Assembly: GCA_963662765.2 (NCBI GenBank)
Contig: CAXXUP010000006.1
Coordinates: forward strand, 124,001 to 188,000
Source of the DNA: DATMXT01 sp963662765
GTDB lineage: Bacteria; Bacillota; Clostridia; Oscillospirales; Feifaniaceae
DNA length: 64,000 bases
Reading direction: 5' to 3'
Positions within the stretch are counted from its first letter, which is position 1. Every line of letters starts with the position of its first letter. Below, in pieces: positions 1 through 8,497 of the stretch. Position numbers and translations under genes: made by a program. A model generated the notes under the pieces. That model was given only the letters and a program-made list of their open reading frames with translations. It was not told the DNA's origin and ran no database searches.

Positions 1-230
1 CCCGCGTCGGCGTCTGCCGCCGTCTTGTCCGAGACAAAGGCCGCGGCAATCTGACTGTTTTTAAGCCCACCGGCAGACATTGCTCCCGCAACGGCGAAGT
101 CATGCGCTATCATGGAGCTCTTATAGTCTTGCACTATGGCGGCGACGGCAAGCTGCCCCGCGAGCATCATGGCAAGCAGGATCGCCGCGACAGCGACGGC
201 TCCGCGGCGGACGGCCTTATCGTTAAACAT
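1..230 (-). CDS. Sensor histidine kinase, N-terminal fragment (cut by window edge)
   Basis: The reading frame starts at ATG 230 and runs off the left edge after about 76 codons. The visible part has a basic N-terminus followed by a hydrophobic segment (roughly residues 10-33), as expected for a membrane anchor, and then the start of an extracytoplasmic region. Its start overlaps the stop codon of the response regulator by one base (TGATG), so the two are translationally coupled. No kinase motif is in the window, so the family rests on position directly downstream of an OmpR-type regulator. It could instead be another membrane protein, but a cognate kinase is by far the usual partner. Confidence 0.65.
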   Translation of the reverse strand, partial: MFNDKAVRRGAVAVAAILLAMMLAGQLAVAAIVQDYKSSMIAHDFAVAGAMSAGGLKNSQIAAAFVSDKTAADADA

Positions 231-916
231 CACCCGATAACGTTCCATTTGTAACCCACGCCCCTTGCCGTCAATAAGTACAGAGGATTTTCCGCATCGT
301 CCTCGATTTTGCTTCGCAGACGCCGCACATAGACCGACAGCGTGTTGTCGTCGACAAAGCTGCCGCTCCCGTCCCAAAGCCTGTCGAGGATAACGCCCCT
401 TGTCAGGACGGCACCCGGATTTTGCATAAAGAGGCACAGCAGACGGTACTCCGCCGCTGTCAGCTCAAGCTCCACGCCGCCTTTCGCGGCCCGGCCCTCG
501 CCGGTGCGCACGACAATGCCGTTTGAGCGAAGCTCACCCGGCTGGGCGTTTGACACGCCGGCGCGGCGCAACAGGGCACCGATTCTCGAAATAAGCTCGT
601 TTAGCCGAAACGGCTTTGTGATGTAGTCGTCCCCGCCCATATCGAGGCCCATGACGATGTTGACCTCCTCGTCAGAGGCCGTCAGGAATATGATGGGCAC
701 GAGGGACGCCTGCCGCGCCGTTTTGCAGACCTCAAATCCGCTGCCGTCCGGCAGCGTCAAATCGAGCAGCAGCATGTCGAACGTCTGTTTTGACAAGGCC
801 GCAAGGGCCTCCCTGACCGTCCGGCAGACCGTGACGGCAAAGCCATTTTTCTTCAGGGAAAACTCCAGCCCTTCGATTAAGCTCAGGTCGTCCTCCAAAA
901 GCAGGATGTGGTTCAT
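230..916 (-). CDS. OmpR/PhoB-family response regulator
   Basis: This 228-residue protein has a receiver domain (residues about 1-118) and a C-terminal winged-helix DNA-binding domain. Visible receiver landmarks are the acidic pair near residues 9-10, the phospho-acceptor Asp52 in LLDLTLPDGSG, and the Lys of YITKPF. The C-terminal half carries the ELTAAEYRLL and VYVRRLRSKIE signatures of the OmpR class. It should regulate transcription after phosphorylation by the kinase whose gene begins at 230. The start is supported by a GAGGG-type ribosome site a few bases upstream. The target genes and signal cannot be read from the window. Confidence 0.95.
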   Translation of the reverse strand: MNHILLLEDDLSLIEGLEFSLKKNGFAVTVCRTVREALAALSKQTFDMLLLDLTLPDGSGFEVCKTARQASLVPIIFLTASDEEVNIVMGLDMGGDDYITKPFRLNELISRIGALLRRAGVSNAQPGELRSNGIVVRTGEGRAAKGGVELELTAAEYRLLCLFMQNPGAVLTRGVILDRLWDGSGSFVDDNTLSVYVRRLRSKIEDDAENPLYLLTARGVGYKWNVIG

Positions 917-1258
917 TTTTCGCGCCCTCTTTTCGATGCAGTCATGCGGTCCCTTTGATTATGCCCGGATTGCCCGGGGCCGTCTGGGATAAGTTGAATT
1001 TCTGGATTTTAGTCGGATGCCGCAGGAAAATGTTACCTCGATGCAGTACCGTTCGTTGTGTTTTCTATAAAGGCCTTTTGTGAAACCGTTTCAAGTATGA
1101 ACACAATGTCGCCCCGCGGCCAGATAAAAAATCTCATCGGCCGCCGAACAAGTCCCCGGGGAATCAAAAAGAATATGAAAAAAGCCGGGGACAGGGTTGC
1201 CCGGCTTATTTATAAAGGGGGGAAAAGAGCTTATTTTGCAAAGCGAGGAGACTCATCG
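917..1258. other. Intergenic stretch with one terminator
   Basis: These 342 bases hold the leader of the response regulator and the 3' region of the flavodoxin gene. The only structure I can support is the minus-strand terminator at 1178-1207. Open frames crossing it have no family resemblance and look like shadows. Confidence 0.5.
1178..1207 (-). terminator. Rho-independent terminator of the flavodoxin gene
   Basis: GCCGGG (1184-1189) pairs with CCCGGC (1200-1205), extended by AA/TT pairs. On the minus strand the stem is followed by a run of six T (1178-1183). It lies about 50 bases beyond the flavodoxin stop at 1259. Confidence 0.75.
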
Positions 1259-1756
1259 TCAACAGTCAGGATATATGCAATCCTTATTGCTATATCCGAT
1301 TGCTGCAAGCCAGTTTTCAACGTCTTTCGGGATAACGACACCGCTTACGGCAATACCGGGCAGAATTTTGGAATTCGGACATGCCCCGGCGATATCCTGT
1401 TCGATTTGGCAAAGTCCGCCACCTCCATGTGTGCAAAAAGGGATGACTGTTTTGCCCGCGAGATCGTGCTGCATAAGAAAGCTCCTGACCGGAGGCGCGA
1501 CTCTTTTAAACCAGTTGGGCGTGCCGATAAATATCGTATGGTACATATCGGTCGGCTCGCCACCCGATATCAGCTTCGGGCAAAATTCGGAAGCAATCTG
1601 ACTTCTGACCTCTTTGGCGGCGGTATTGTAGTCAAAGGAATATTTTACTTCCGGAATTAACTCATGAAGCGTCCCACCCGTTTGTTTTGCAATTTCGAGC
1701 GCCAAATTCTTCGTATTTCCAAAGAGCGAGTAATAGACAATCAGGGACTTGTTCAC
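1259..1756 (-). CDS. Flavodoxin family protein
   Basis: This 165-residue protein is the right length for a short-chain flavodoxin. The N-terminus IVYYSLFGNTKNLA is the FMN phosphate-binding loop (T/S-x-x-G-N-T-x). FIGTPNWFKRVAPPVRSFL and the later THGGGGLCQ segment match the isoalloxazine-binding loops of the flavodoxin-4 type. It probably carries electrons or acts as an FMN-dependent reductase in the cytoplasm. Translation starts at GTG 1756, with an AGGGTGG ribosome site four bases upstream. The gene is monocistronic, with its own terminator. Redox partners are unknown; the molybdoenzyme operon nearby is only a positional hint. Confidence 0.88.
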   Translation of the reverse strand: MNKSLIVYYSLFGNTKNLALEIAKQTGGTLHELIPEVKYSFDYNTAAKEVRSQIASEFCPKLISGGEPTDMYHTIFIGTPNWFKRVAPPVRSFLMQHDLAGKTVIPFCTHGGGGLCQIEQDIAGACPNSKILPGIAVSGVVIPKDVENWLAAIGYSNKDCIYPDC

Positions 1757-1978
1757 AGTACCACCCTATTCCTGTATCTGATTAACCGGGGTCCGGGTTT
1801 CGCGCATGGTGCGGCGCGCATTCTCTAAGTTGTATTTTTGCAAACACGAGCATATATGCCCCTTTGTTACGGGGAATTATGATTGCGGCATCTCCGCAGC
1901 TGTGGGCCAACAACCCGCCGCTAAAAGCACTTTCAATTTGGCACCTGCCGGTCACAACCGCTTCTTACATAAATTCAG

Positions 1979-2722
1979 CTACCGCAACTCCACAATCTGC
2001 TCATAGAGCAATATGTACTTCCCGGCAACGACACGGTTGTCGTGGTAATGGCCGAACAGCCAGCAGTCAAAATCCAATTTACCCTTAATGTCCTCGAAAA
2101 AATCGGTCAGTGCGTCGTTGGGATACAGACCCCGCCCGACGATGTCCTGGATGGAGGACGGACAGCAGTGGGTGACGACATAGTCCACCCTCCACCCGCA
2201 GGTGTCGAGATTTTTAAGCGCCGTTTTGTATTCTTCCGAGCTTGGAAGTTCCTCCCTCCACCAGGAGACGCGGTTGACGCGGTACATGCCGCGCCTTGCG
2301 TCGAGCGCCCTGCGCCGCGCCCTAAAGTCCGGCGCGAAGGGGTCCAAAATTCCGTCCTTGATGTCGTGGGAGGAGGCGCCGCCCATGGTGAAGATGCGCT
2401 TTGAGCCGATGTCGAAAACTTGCCCGCGCATGAGGTGGATGATCGAGGGGCGGATGAACTGCACCGCTCCGCCGTGCCACTGTTTTACGGGATAGGTGGC
2501 CAAAAGCTCGTAGTTGGAGTGATTTCCGGTGACAAACAGCGTCGTAAAGGGTTTGGCGTTTAGCCAGTCGAGCCAGTAGTTTTCCGCGGCACTGTTGTCC
2601 CAGATGCCGAAGTCGCCGCAGACGACGATATAGTCGTCCTTTGACAGCCGGCTCTGCTCAAAAAACACACGATTTCCAAACCGCCGGAAATCCCCGTGCG
2701 TGTCGCCGGTCGCGAAAATCAC
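1979..2722 (-). CDS. Calcineurin-like metallophosphoesterase
   Basis: This 247-residue protein starts MIFATGDTHGDFRRF. The metal-binding motifs of the calcineurin-like superfamily are in order: GDTHG, then CGDFGIWD, then TGNHSNYE, and GHYH close to the C-terminus. The enzyme should bind two metal ions and hydrolyse a phosphoester, but the substrate cannot be inferred. I chose GTG 2722 over an in-frame ATG at 2758 because AGGAGG lies seven bases before the GTG and because family members begin right at the first beta strand. A broken copy of its 5' end lies at 8228-8326, also next to a VOC gene. Confidence 0.9.
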   Translation of the reverse strand: MIFATGDTHGDFRRFGNRVFFEQSRLSKDDYIVVCGDFGIWDNSAAENYWLDWLNAKPFTTLFVTGNHSNYELLATYPVKQWHGGAVQFIRPSIIHLMRGQVFDIGSKRIFTMGGASSHDIKDGILDPFAPDFRARRRALDARRGMYRVNRVSWWREELPSSEEYKTALKNLDTCGWRVDYVVTHCCPSSIQDIVGRGLYPNDALTDFFEDIKGKLDFDCWLFGHYHDNRVVAGKYILLYEQIVELR

Positions 2723-2910
2723 TGCAATTCCTCCTATTATCATCATGATGGAGTGCACTGGGACTTAACGGCACTTTTTTAAAAGTGGGACAAATATTGG
2801 ACCGTGTTCGGGAGACAGTGCCGCCGGGCACATTTTTATGCGAAGCGGCGTGAAAAAGATGATGCAGGTTCAAAGGATACTGCCTACCCGACGAATCGGA
2901 CATGACAGGC

Positions 2911-3291
2911 TCAAGCCATATTGCCTTTGGCGCAAAGGCAGAAGGGATGCCCGGCGGGATCGATCATGGTGACAAATTTGTCTGCGCCGAATTGTGAAGC
3001 TGCTTTGACGGCACCGAGAGATACGGCACATTCAACTGCCGCGGCAACATCCGGGACCTGAAAATCAAAATGCATCTGTTTTTGCTGCTTATCTTTTTCC
3101 TCCGGCCATACCGGCGGGATATAGTCCGCCTCTTCGATAAACAAAAACACGATTCCGCCTTTGCCGCATAATGCGGGATGGCCGAACATGCTGTGCTTTT
3201 CCCATCCGAGCAATTGACAGTAGAATTCACACAGCTTTTTTTCATCGTCGCAGTCAACCATTACATTGCCCAGACATATACCGTTGATCAT
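2911..3291 (-). CDS. VOC (glyoxalase/bleomycin resistance) family protein, copy 1
   Basis: This 126-residue protein of the vicinal oxygen chelate fold starts MINGICLGNVMVDCDD and ends with the typical DPAGHPFCLC strand. VOC proteins are small metal-binding enzymes or binding proteins, and this one cannot be assigned a substrate. ATG 3291 follows GGGAGG at seven bases and matches the start of the paralogue at 8498-8878, which is the same length and mostly identical. The frame stays open upstream for another 73 codons with no homology to the paralogue, so I do not include that part. It sits just upstream of the phosphoesterase gene and may share its transcript. Confidence 0.85.
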   Translation of the reverse strand: MINGICLGNVMVDCDDEKKLCEFYCQLLGWEKHSMFGHPALCGKGGIVFLFIEEADYIPPVWPEEKDKQQKQMHFDFQVPDVAAAVECAVSLGAVKAASQFGADKFVTMIDPAGHPFCLCAKGNMA

Positions 3292-3487
3292 CGTAATTCC
3301 TCCCGTCATCTTATTCAAGCCTTTCCGAAGAGCCCGTTTCATTCCGCGGAGAATAATACCCTCATGGAAAGGCAAATTGCGATTCAAAAACCCAAGTAGG
3401 GTAAAACAATCAGGATATAATTCTCTTTGCCTTTTGTATAGGCGACCCTTGTCATCGGGGGACAGGGATGCAAGCACCCAGTCGCCG

Positions 3488-6271
3488 TCATGCTTTTTTA
3501 ACCTCAACAAGGTTAGTATGCTGCGGGTTCGCGTTGCCTAAGGGTGTCGCCCGGTGGGACATGGTGAGAACGTTGATGCTTCCATGCGTCTCGACGCCCT
3601 CTTTGTCCGGCGTGTACCAGGCGCCGGGATTCGCGGCCACAACGCCTTGCGTGATGCGGTCGGTGACAAACGCAGGGATGCGCATCCGCCCGCGGGCATT
3701 GAAAATCTCCACCAGATCCCCATCCGAAACGCCGCGCTTTGCAGCGTCCGCCGTATGGATCCAAAGCCGCGGCGGCTCAAGCTCATCGAGCCAGGCGTTT
3801 TGGTCATGGATGCTGTGGCAGCGGCGTTTGCTGTGAAAACCGATGAACTGCAGCGGATAGACGGCGCGCTGCGCATCTTCCGCCCCCTCTTCCACCGGGA
3901 CATAGGCCGGTATCGCCGGGACCTCGGGAATTTTCCGGTCGTACAGCTCCTTGATGAAAATCTCGATCTTGCCGGAGGGGGTTTTGAAGGGCACGCCCGC
4001 ATCGAAATTCTGCTGGAATGCGTTCTTCGGCTGGGCGGCGCTGAAAACCGCAATGGACTTTTCCTTGAAGCTGTCGTAGTCGGGGGCATTTGGCACGAGC
4101 TTTTGAAAATTTCCCCAAGCGCCCCGCAGCCAGTCGTCGAGCGTTTGGTTTCCGGCGCAAAAAGCTTCCCGCAGACCAAGTTGCCCGGCAACCTCGCCGA
4201 TCCAGTCGAGCTCCAGCCGAGAAGCGAAGAGCGGCGGGATGGCGGCGTGGTTAAACAGCATATAATCCTCGCCGGCCCAGGGTGCGCAGAGGTTTTCGGT
4301 CTCAAAGAAGGAGGGCGCCGGCAGCACCAGGTCGGCGCCTTTTGCGCTAGGCGTCATGAATAGGTCGGACAGCACGATCCGGTTATGAAGCGTTGGTTCG
4401 CGCAAAATTTGCAGGGTGTGGTTGATGTCGGAGTGCTGATTTAACAGCATGCCGCTGGCGAGGCTGAAGACAAGCTTCACTTTCGTATCAAGCTTTTGGA
4501 CGCCCAAAAGGCCCCTGCTTGCGTCCAGCGTCTCGGGGCAGTCGAGCGCCCGCCACCACTGGAACACCGGAATGGACGCCGGATACGGGTTGTCAATTGG
4601 CGTGATGGTGGGCCTCGGGCAGGAGGGGCGGGTCCATAGGATGACCCCGCCCCCGGGCTTGCCAAAGCTGCCGATCAGGCAGGGCAGCGTCAGGATGCTG
4701 CGGTAGGTCGCCTCACCGTTTAAGGTGCGCTGCGGGCCAAGGCCCGGCAAGAGGCATGCGTATTTCGCAGTGGCGTATTCCACCGCTAAGGCTTCAATGA
4801 CATCCGCCGGCACACCGGTGATCCCCTCCGCCCAGGCCGGGGTCTTTTCCACCCCGTCCTTTACACCGGACAGATAGGAAAAATAGCTCTCCCCCGCGGG
4901 CACGCCCGCCGGCATGTGTTCTTCGTCAAAGCCGATGCAAAAGCGGTCACAAAAGTCCTTGTCATACAGCTTTTTCTCGCGGATGACGAAAGCCATGGCG
5001 TCGACCAGAGCGCTGTCGGTGGAGGGACGGATGGAAATCCACTGGTCGGCAGCAGCGATGGCCGTGTCGCTTTTCCGTGGGTCGATGACGATGATGCGGG
5101 TACCTCTGGCCTTTGCCTCCATGAGCATGCGCTTTTGCGCGCTGCCGAAGTGGTTGGTCACGAGGTTGTTGCCCCAGAGAAGCAGCAGCTTTGCGTTTAG
5201 GATCTCCTCCTCGTGGCTGCCGACGACGAGCTCGCCGAACATCCGCGGCAAAACGGCCAGTGCACAGCCGATGCTGTAGGTGCTGTAATAGCCGAGATAT
5301 CCGCCGTCAAGGGCCAGTAGGCGGCGAATCATGTCGCTGCCCCGCATGGGGCAGACGACTCCGGCGCCAGCCATCACATACCGGGACGAGGGCCCGTCGG
5401 CCTTAGTCTCCTTTATTGCGGCGGCGACCTGCCTCTCCGCCTCCTCCCAGGTGATGCGGCGGAAAAGACCCTCGCCGCGCTGCCCCACGCGTTCCATCGG
5501 ATAGCGCAGGCGGCGCGAATTTAAAAAGGTCTGGCGGTAGGCGGCCCCTCTCGGACAGCCGGAAAAATAGACCTCGGCGCCGCTGTCCGGGCCGATGGAG
5601 AGGACACACCCCTCCCGCACCCGGGACAGCATTTTGCAGCGGCCGCCGCAGTCGTTGAAGCTGGCGTGACTGACGATGCGTTCATCCTCCAAGGGGATGG
5701 GCGGCTGCTGTTTCCAGATATAACTGTCAAAAGAGTCAAGCTGCTCCTCACTTGGCAGGATTTTGCGGCCTGTACCCGTCAGCGTCTCCTCCGCCAGACG
5801 AAGCACCGCCTGTACCTCGGGGTGCTCCGTGGCCTTTTTCAGCGCGGCGCCCATCACCCGAACCGTATCCAGTGCAAACCGGTCGATAAAGGTTTCCGCA
5901 TCCTGCGCGAACGCTGCTCCGCCCGAAAGGGCGCACCGGGTGAGATATTCAAGAAAGCGCAGCTGTTCGCCGATGAAGTCGGGCGGGTTGCCGTCCATGC
6001 CGACAGGCACATATCCGTGCGCCTTATAAAACGTGATGACCTCGAGCGTGACCTCGTTTAGCAAAATGTCCATGCCGGAAATACAGGCTGAGGCCCACAC
6101 GGGCACATAGATGTTGGCGTCGGTGCCTTTTAAGAGCCAATCATATTCAAGCTGCGTCAGGGTGGAATCGATTCCGGCCAGTTGGCAGCTTTCTTTCCAG
6201 GCTTCGAGGTCTTCAAAAAACAGGCGCAGCAAGTGAAAGCGCGTATATCGGCTTAGCAGTTTCTCGTTCAT
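3488..6271 (-). CDS. TorD chaperone domain fused to a DMSO-reductase-family molybdopterin oxidoreductase
   Basis: This is a 927-residue fusion. Residues 1 to about 190 resemble the TorD/DmsD chaperone family (helical, with NPPDFIGEQLRFLEYL corresponding to the EPDHxxxELxFM hallmark). From about 200 on it is a molybdo-bis-PGD catalytic subunit: iron-sulfur region near CGGRC, then ITWEEAERQ, LLLLWGNNLVTN, VIDPRKSDT, and a C-terminal molybdopterin dinucleotide-binding domain. The Ser in YSTYSIGC aligns with the Mo ligand of DMSO/TMAO-type reductases. The usual first Cys of the 4Fe-4S motif is Ser here (ASFNDCGGRC). There is no Tat signal, so it is likely cytoplasmic. It overlaps the FAD gene by four bases. 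The substrate is unknown. Confidence 0.88.
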   Translation of the reverse strand: MNEKLLSRYTRFHLLRLFFEDLEAWKESCQLAGIDSTLTQLEYDWLLKGTDANIYVPVWASACISGMDILLNEVTLEVITFYKAHGYVPVGMDGNPPDFIGEQLRFLEYLTRCALSGGAAFAQDAETFIDRFALDTVRVMGAALKKATEHPEVQAVLRLAEETLTGTGRKILPSEEQLDSFDSYIWKQQPPIPLEDERIVSHASFNDCGGRCKMLSRVREGCVLSIGPDSGAEVYFSGCPRGAAYRQTFLNSRRLRYPMERVGQRGEGLFRRITWEEAERQVAAAIKETKADGPSSRYVMAGAGVVCPMRGSDMIRRLLALDGGYLGYYSTYSIGCALAVLPRMFGELVVGSHEEEILNAKLLLLWGNNLVTNHFGSAQKRMLMEAKARGTRIIVIDPRKSDTAIAAADQWISIRPSTDSALVDAMAFVIREKKLYDKDFCDRFCIGFDEEHMPAGVPAGESYFSYLSGVKDGVEKTPAWAEGITGVPADVIEALAVEYATAKYACLLPGLGPQRTLNGEATYRSILTLPCLIGSFGKPGGGVILWTRPSCPRPTITPIDNPYPASIPVFQWWRALDCPETLDASRGLLGVQKLDTKVKLVFSLASGMLLNQHSDINHTLQILREPTLHNRIVLSDLFMTPSAKGADLVLPAPSFFETENLCAPWAGEDYMLFNHAAIPPLFASRLELDWIGEVAGQLGLREAFCAGNQTLDDWLRGAWGNFQKLVPNAPDYDSFKEKSIAVFSAAQPKNAFQQNFDAGVPFKTPSGKIEIFIKELYDRKIPEVPAIPAYVPVEEGAEDAQRAVYPLQFIGFHSKRRCHSIHDQNAWLDELEPPRLWIHTADAAKRGVSDGDLVEIFNARGRMRIPAFVTDRITQGVVAANPGAWYTPDKEGVETHGSINVLTMSHRATPLGNANPQHTNLVEVKKA

Positions 6272-7455
6272 TTCGTCGCCCCCCGCAGGATCTCCTGCTT
6301 CATTTGTTCCATGCCCGACAAATTGCCGAGGATGCAGCCGCCCACAAGGCGTCCGTCTGCGTAAAACCGCTTTTCCACGGCAAAAGGCAGCCGTGCGTTG
6401 ATGGAAAAATCGTTAAAACGGCGCTCTTCCAGGGCGCATTCATAGGTTTTATCGGGGCTTTGGCCCAGATCACCGAGGGCGAACAGACTCATGACCTCGC
6501 TGTTCAGGATGAGGGACTGGTCAAACGGGGGGAGTGTCTCCTGCCCCCCTGCCGCATTGGCACCGGCGATTTCGCCCCCGGCCACGGCTTGAGCCCAGAG
6601 GGCGACATTGACACCTTGATATTCGGCGCAGTCGCCGCAGGCCCATATGTCCGAGGCGCTTGTCTCCATGTGTTCATTGACGATGACACAGCGCCCGCAG
6701 CGGATATCCGCTGCTTGCGCAACTGCGATACTGGCCTTTTGACCGCAGGAGACCATGACGAGCCCGCAGGGGAAAACCCGGCCGTCGGCAAGAGAGACCC
6801 ATGACGCCCGGCCGTCGCCGCCGATTTCCGCCACCGTGACGCCGGTGCAAATGTGCAGGCCCTTTAAAAGCGATTGCAGCCGCTCGGAGGTGTCGGGGTC
6901 GAGCTGCCGCGGCATCAAACGGGGCAGCGCCTCCAGCACCGTGACGTCCATGCCGTAGCGCGCAAGCTCCAGCGCGATCTCAAGTCCGATGACGCCGCCG
7001 CCGATGATGACGGCGCGGTCCGAGCCTAAGGCCGACCGCTTCATGCGCCGCACGTCTTCGATGGTCCGTACGGTCAAAACGCCCGGCAAGTCGACCCCCT
7101 TGAAGGGCGGCACAAAGTTGTATCCGCCGAGGGCGTAGACGCACTTTTCATACAAGATTACCCCGTCGTCCAGCGTGACGATTTTTCCTGCGGGGTCAAG
7201 CGCAAGGATTTGCCGCCCTAACATCAGTTCAATGCGCTGCTGCTCATACCAATCGTCTTCGTGCAGCGCCACACAGGCAAGTCGCAGCGAGCGCAGGGGC
7301 GTTTTGCTGAGCATCGGGCGCTTATAGGTCATTTCCTCTTCGCTTGAAACGAGGACGATGCGCCCCTCGGAGTCTTTGTCCCGAATGGCTTTAGCCGCCG
7401 TCACGCCGGCAGCGCCGGAGCCCAACACCACATATTTCGTTTTTATCTCATTCAT
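6268..7455 (-). CDS. FAD/NAD(P)-dependent oxidoreductase (pyridine nucleotide-disulfide type)
   Basis: This 395-residue flavoprotein has the N-terminal FAD dinucleotide fold VVLGSGAAGVTAAKAI, a central NAD(P)H fold AVIIGGGVIGLEIALEL, and the second FAD contact IWACGDCAEY. It resembles NADH:rubredoxin reductase and nitrite-reductase-type flavoproteins. In this operon it probably passes electrons from NAD(P)H to the ferredoxin subunit (7448-8002) and on to the molybdoenzyme (3488-6271), replacing the quinol-oxidising membrane anchor of DmsABC enzymes. It overlaps the upstream gene by eight bases and the downstream gene by four, so translation is tightly coupled. The electron-donor role is an inference from context. 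Confidence 0.88.
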   Translation of the reverse strand: MNEIKTKYVVLGSGAAGVTAAKAIRDKDSEGRIVLVSSEEEMTYKRPMLSKTPLRSLRLACVALHEDDWYEQQRIELMLGRQILALDPAGKIVTLDDGVILYEKCVYALGGYNFVPPFKGVDLPGVLTVRTIEDVRRMKRSALGSDRAVIIGGGVIGLEIALELARYGMDVTVLEALPRLMPRQLDPDTSERLQSLLKGLHICTGVTVAEIGGDGRASWVSLADGRVFPCGLVMVSCGQKASIAVAQAADIRCGRCVIVNEHMETSASDIWACGDCAEYQGVNVALWAQAVAGGEIAGANAAGGQETLPPFDQSLILNSEVMSLFALGDLGQSPDKTYECALEERRFNDFSINARLPFAVEKRFYADGRLVGGCILGNLSGMEQMKQEILRGATK

Positions 7456-8002
7456 GGCCGTTTCCCTCCAGCGCCTTCGGTTTGCATATCCGCGTGGATG
7501 GCTCGGTCAGTTTGGGGTCGGGCAGGAAGGGGAGCGCAAGCGTCCCACCCTCGGCCTCATCAATCTCCCCAAAGCGCAGACTCTTTGTGGGGCATGCTGC
7601 CACACAGGCAGGTGGGAGGCCCTGTTCCCGCAGCGATAGGCAGGTGTCGCACTTTTGCGCTACACCCCGGGTCTGACTGAAGGAAACCTCGCCGTACGGA
7701 CAATTCCAGTAGCAGCGGCCGCAGCCGATGCAGAGTGTGTCGTCATGGAGGACAAGCCCGTCTTCCGCCTGATACATGGCGCCGGTGGGACAGACCTCCA
7801 CGCAAGCCGGCTTTTCACAGTGATTGCAGGAGAAGGAGTAGGGGATCTCCCGTTTTCCCGCAGGCGTCTGCACCGCCAGTATGCCTGTCCGACGAAAATA
7901 TTCACCTGGCAGCAGATCGTGCCGGTCCTTGCAGGCCACCTGGCAGGAGCCGCAGCCGATGCAGGTGTTCATATCGTAAAAAAAGCGTTTGCGTTTGCTC
8001 AT
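7448..8002 (-). CDS. Four-cluster ferredoxin-type electron transfer subunit (DmsB-like)
   Basis: This 184-residue protein carries four cysteine clusters typical of DmsB/NrfC-type subunits: CIGCGSCQVAC, CNHCEKPACVEVC, CIGCGRCYWNC, and CDTC with a distant ACVAAC partner. It should hold four 4Fe-4S clusters and relay electrons to the molybdopterin subunit. ATG 8002 is chosen because ACGGAGGT stands five bases upstream; the longer open frame to 8104 adds a low-complexity basic stretch without a ribosome site. It is the first gene of the three-gene operon. No membrane subunit follows, which supports a soluble complex. Confidence 0.9.
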   Translation of the reverse strand: MSKRKRFFYDMNTCIGCGSCQVACKDRHDLLPGEYFRRTGILAVQTPAGKREIPYSFSCNHCEKPACVEVCPTGAMYQAEDGLVLHDDTLCIGCGRCYWNCPYGEVSFSQTRGVAQKCDTCLSLREQGLPPACVAACPTKSLRFGEIDEAEGGTLALPFLPDPKLTEPSTRICKPKALEGNGHE

Positions 8003-8497
8003 AAATACCTCCGTATTTCTTTTGGGAGCTGCCCGGGGCATGTCAGGGTGTGAGCGCCTCCGACGTGCTGAGTTGGGTGACGGCGCCCGCACGTTGCGGG
8101 TCACTCAACGGCACCGCGTGCAGCTTTTGCCGGGTCGGCAGCCTCAGCAACCGGTATTCCCTCGCGGCGGTTGCGGCCTCTGTTTCGGGCAGTACCATCA
8201 TTGCATATACCGTGCACAGCGGCTGCAGTCGCCGGCCAATGACATAGTCGTCCTTTTACAGCTTTCGCTGCTCTAAAAATGTCTTTTCGCTAAATCTCCG
8301 TGCGTGTCGGCGGATGTGTATATCACGGCATTCCTCATCCCGACGCCATTACAACATGTTCAAGGCCCTAAGCGGAGCATTCTTGGAAAGAGAGCTACGT
8401 CACAAACCGCATCCGGGCAAGTGGGTGACACAGGGTTGATGACGGTCGGCGGCGTGCTGGGTAAGAACGCTCAAGAGGATAGGAATTGATAGGATTA
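8003..8497. other. Upstream region of the molybdoenzyme operon with gene remnants
   Basis: These 495 bases hold the ribosome site of the ferredoxin gene, an open minus-strand frame ending at 8043 (about 60 codons, ending STSEALTP, no recognisable family and no convincing start), and the broken phosphoesterase copy at 8228-8326. I found no clear sigma-A promoter. The segment reads as a recombination scar between two duplicated modules. Confidence 0.45.
8228..8326 (-). pseudogene. Remnant of metallophosphoesterase 5' end
   Basis: Read from GTG 8326, the sequence gives MIYTSADTHGD, the same start and metal motif as the intact gene at 1979-2722. After the GDL codon region the alignment continues only with a frame change and an in-frame TAG, and it stops after the KDDY segment. 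The nucleotide match covers about 100 bases. Like the intact gene it lies just downstream of a VOC gene, so it is the decayed half of a duplicated VOC-phosphoesterase pair. Confidence 0.7.

Noticed and set aside
3292..3510. 73-residue N-terminal extension of the first VOC protein, or a separate small gene
   Set aside because: The paralogue lacks it, a good ribosome site precedes the internal ATG 3291, and no family is recognisable. A 35-codon frame starting inside the molybdoenzyme stop (ATGA) is also open there, so the segment stays undecided.
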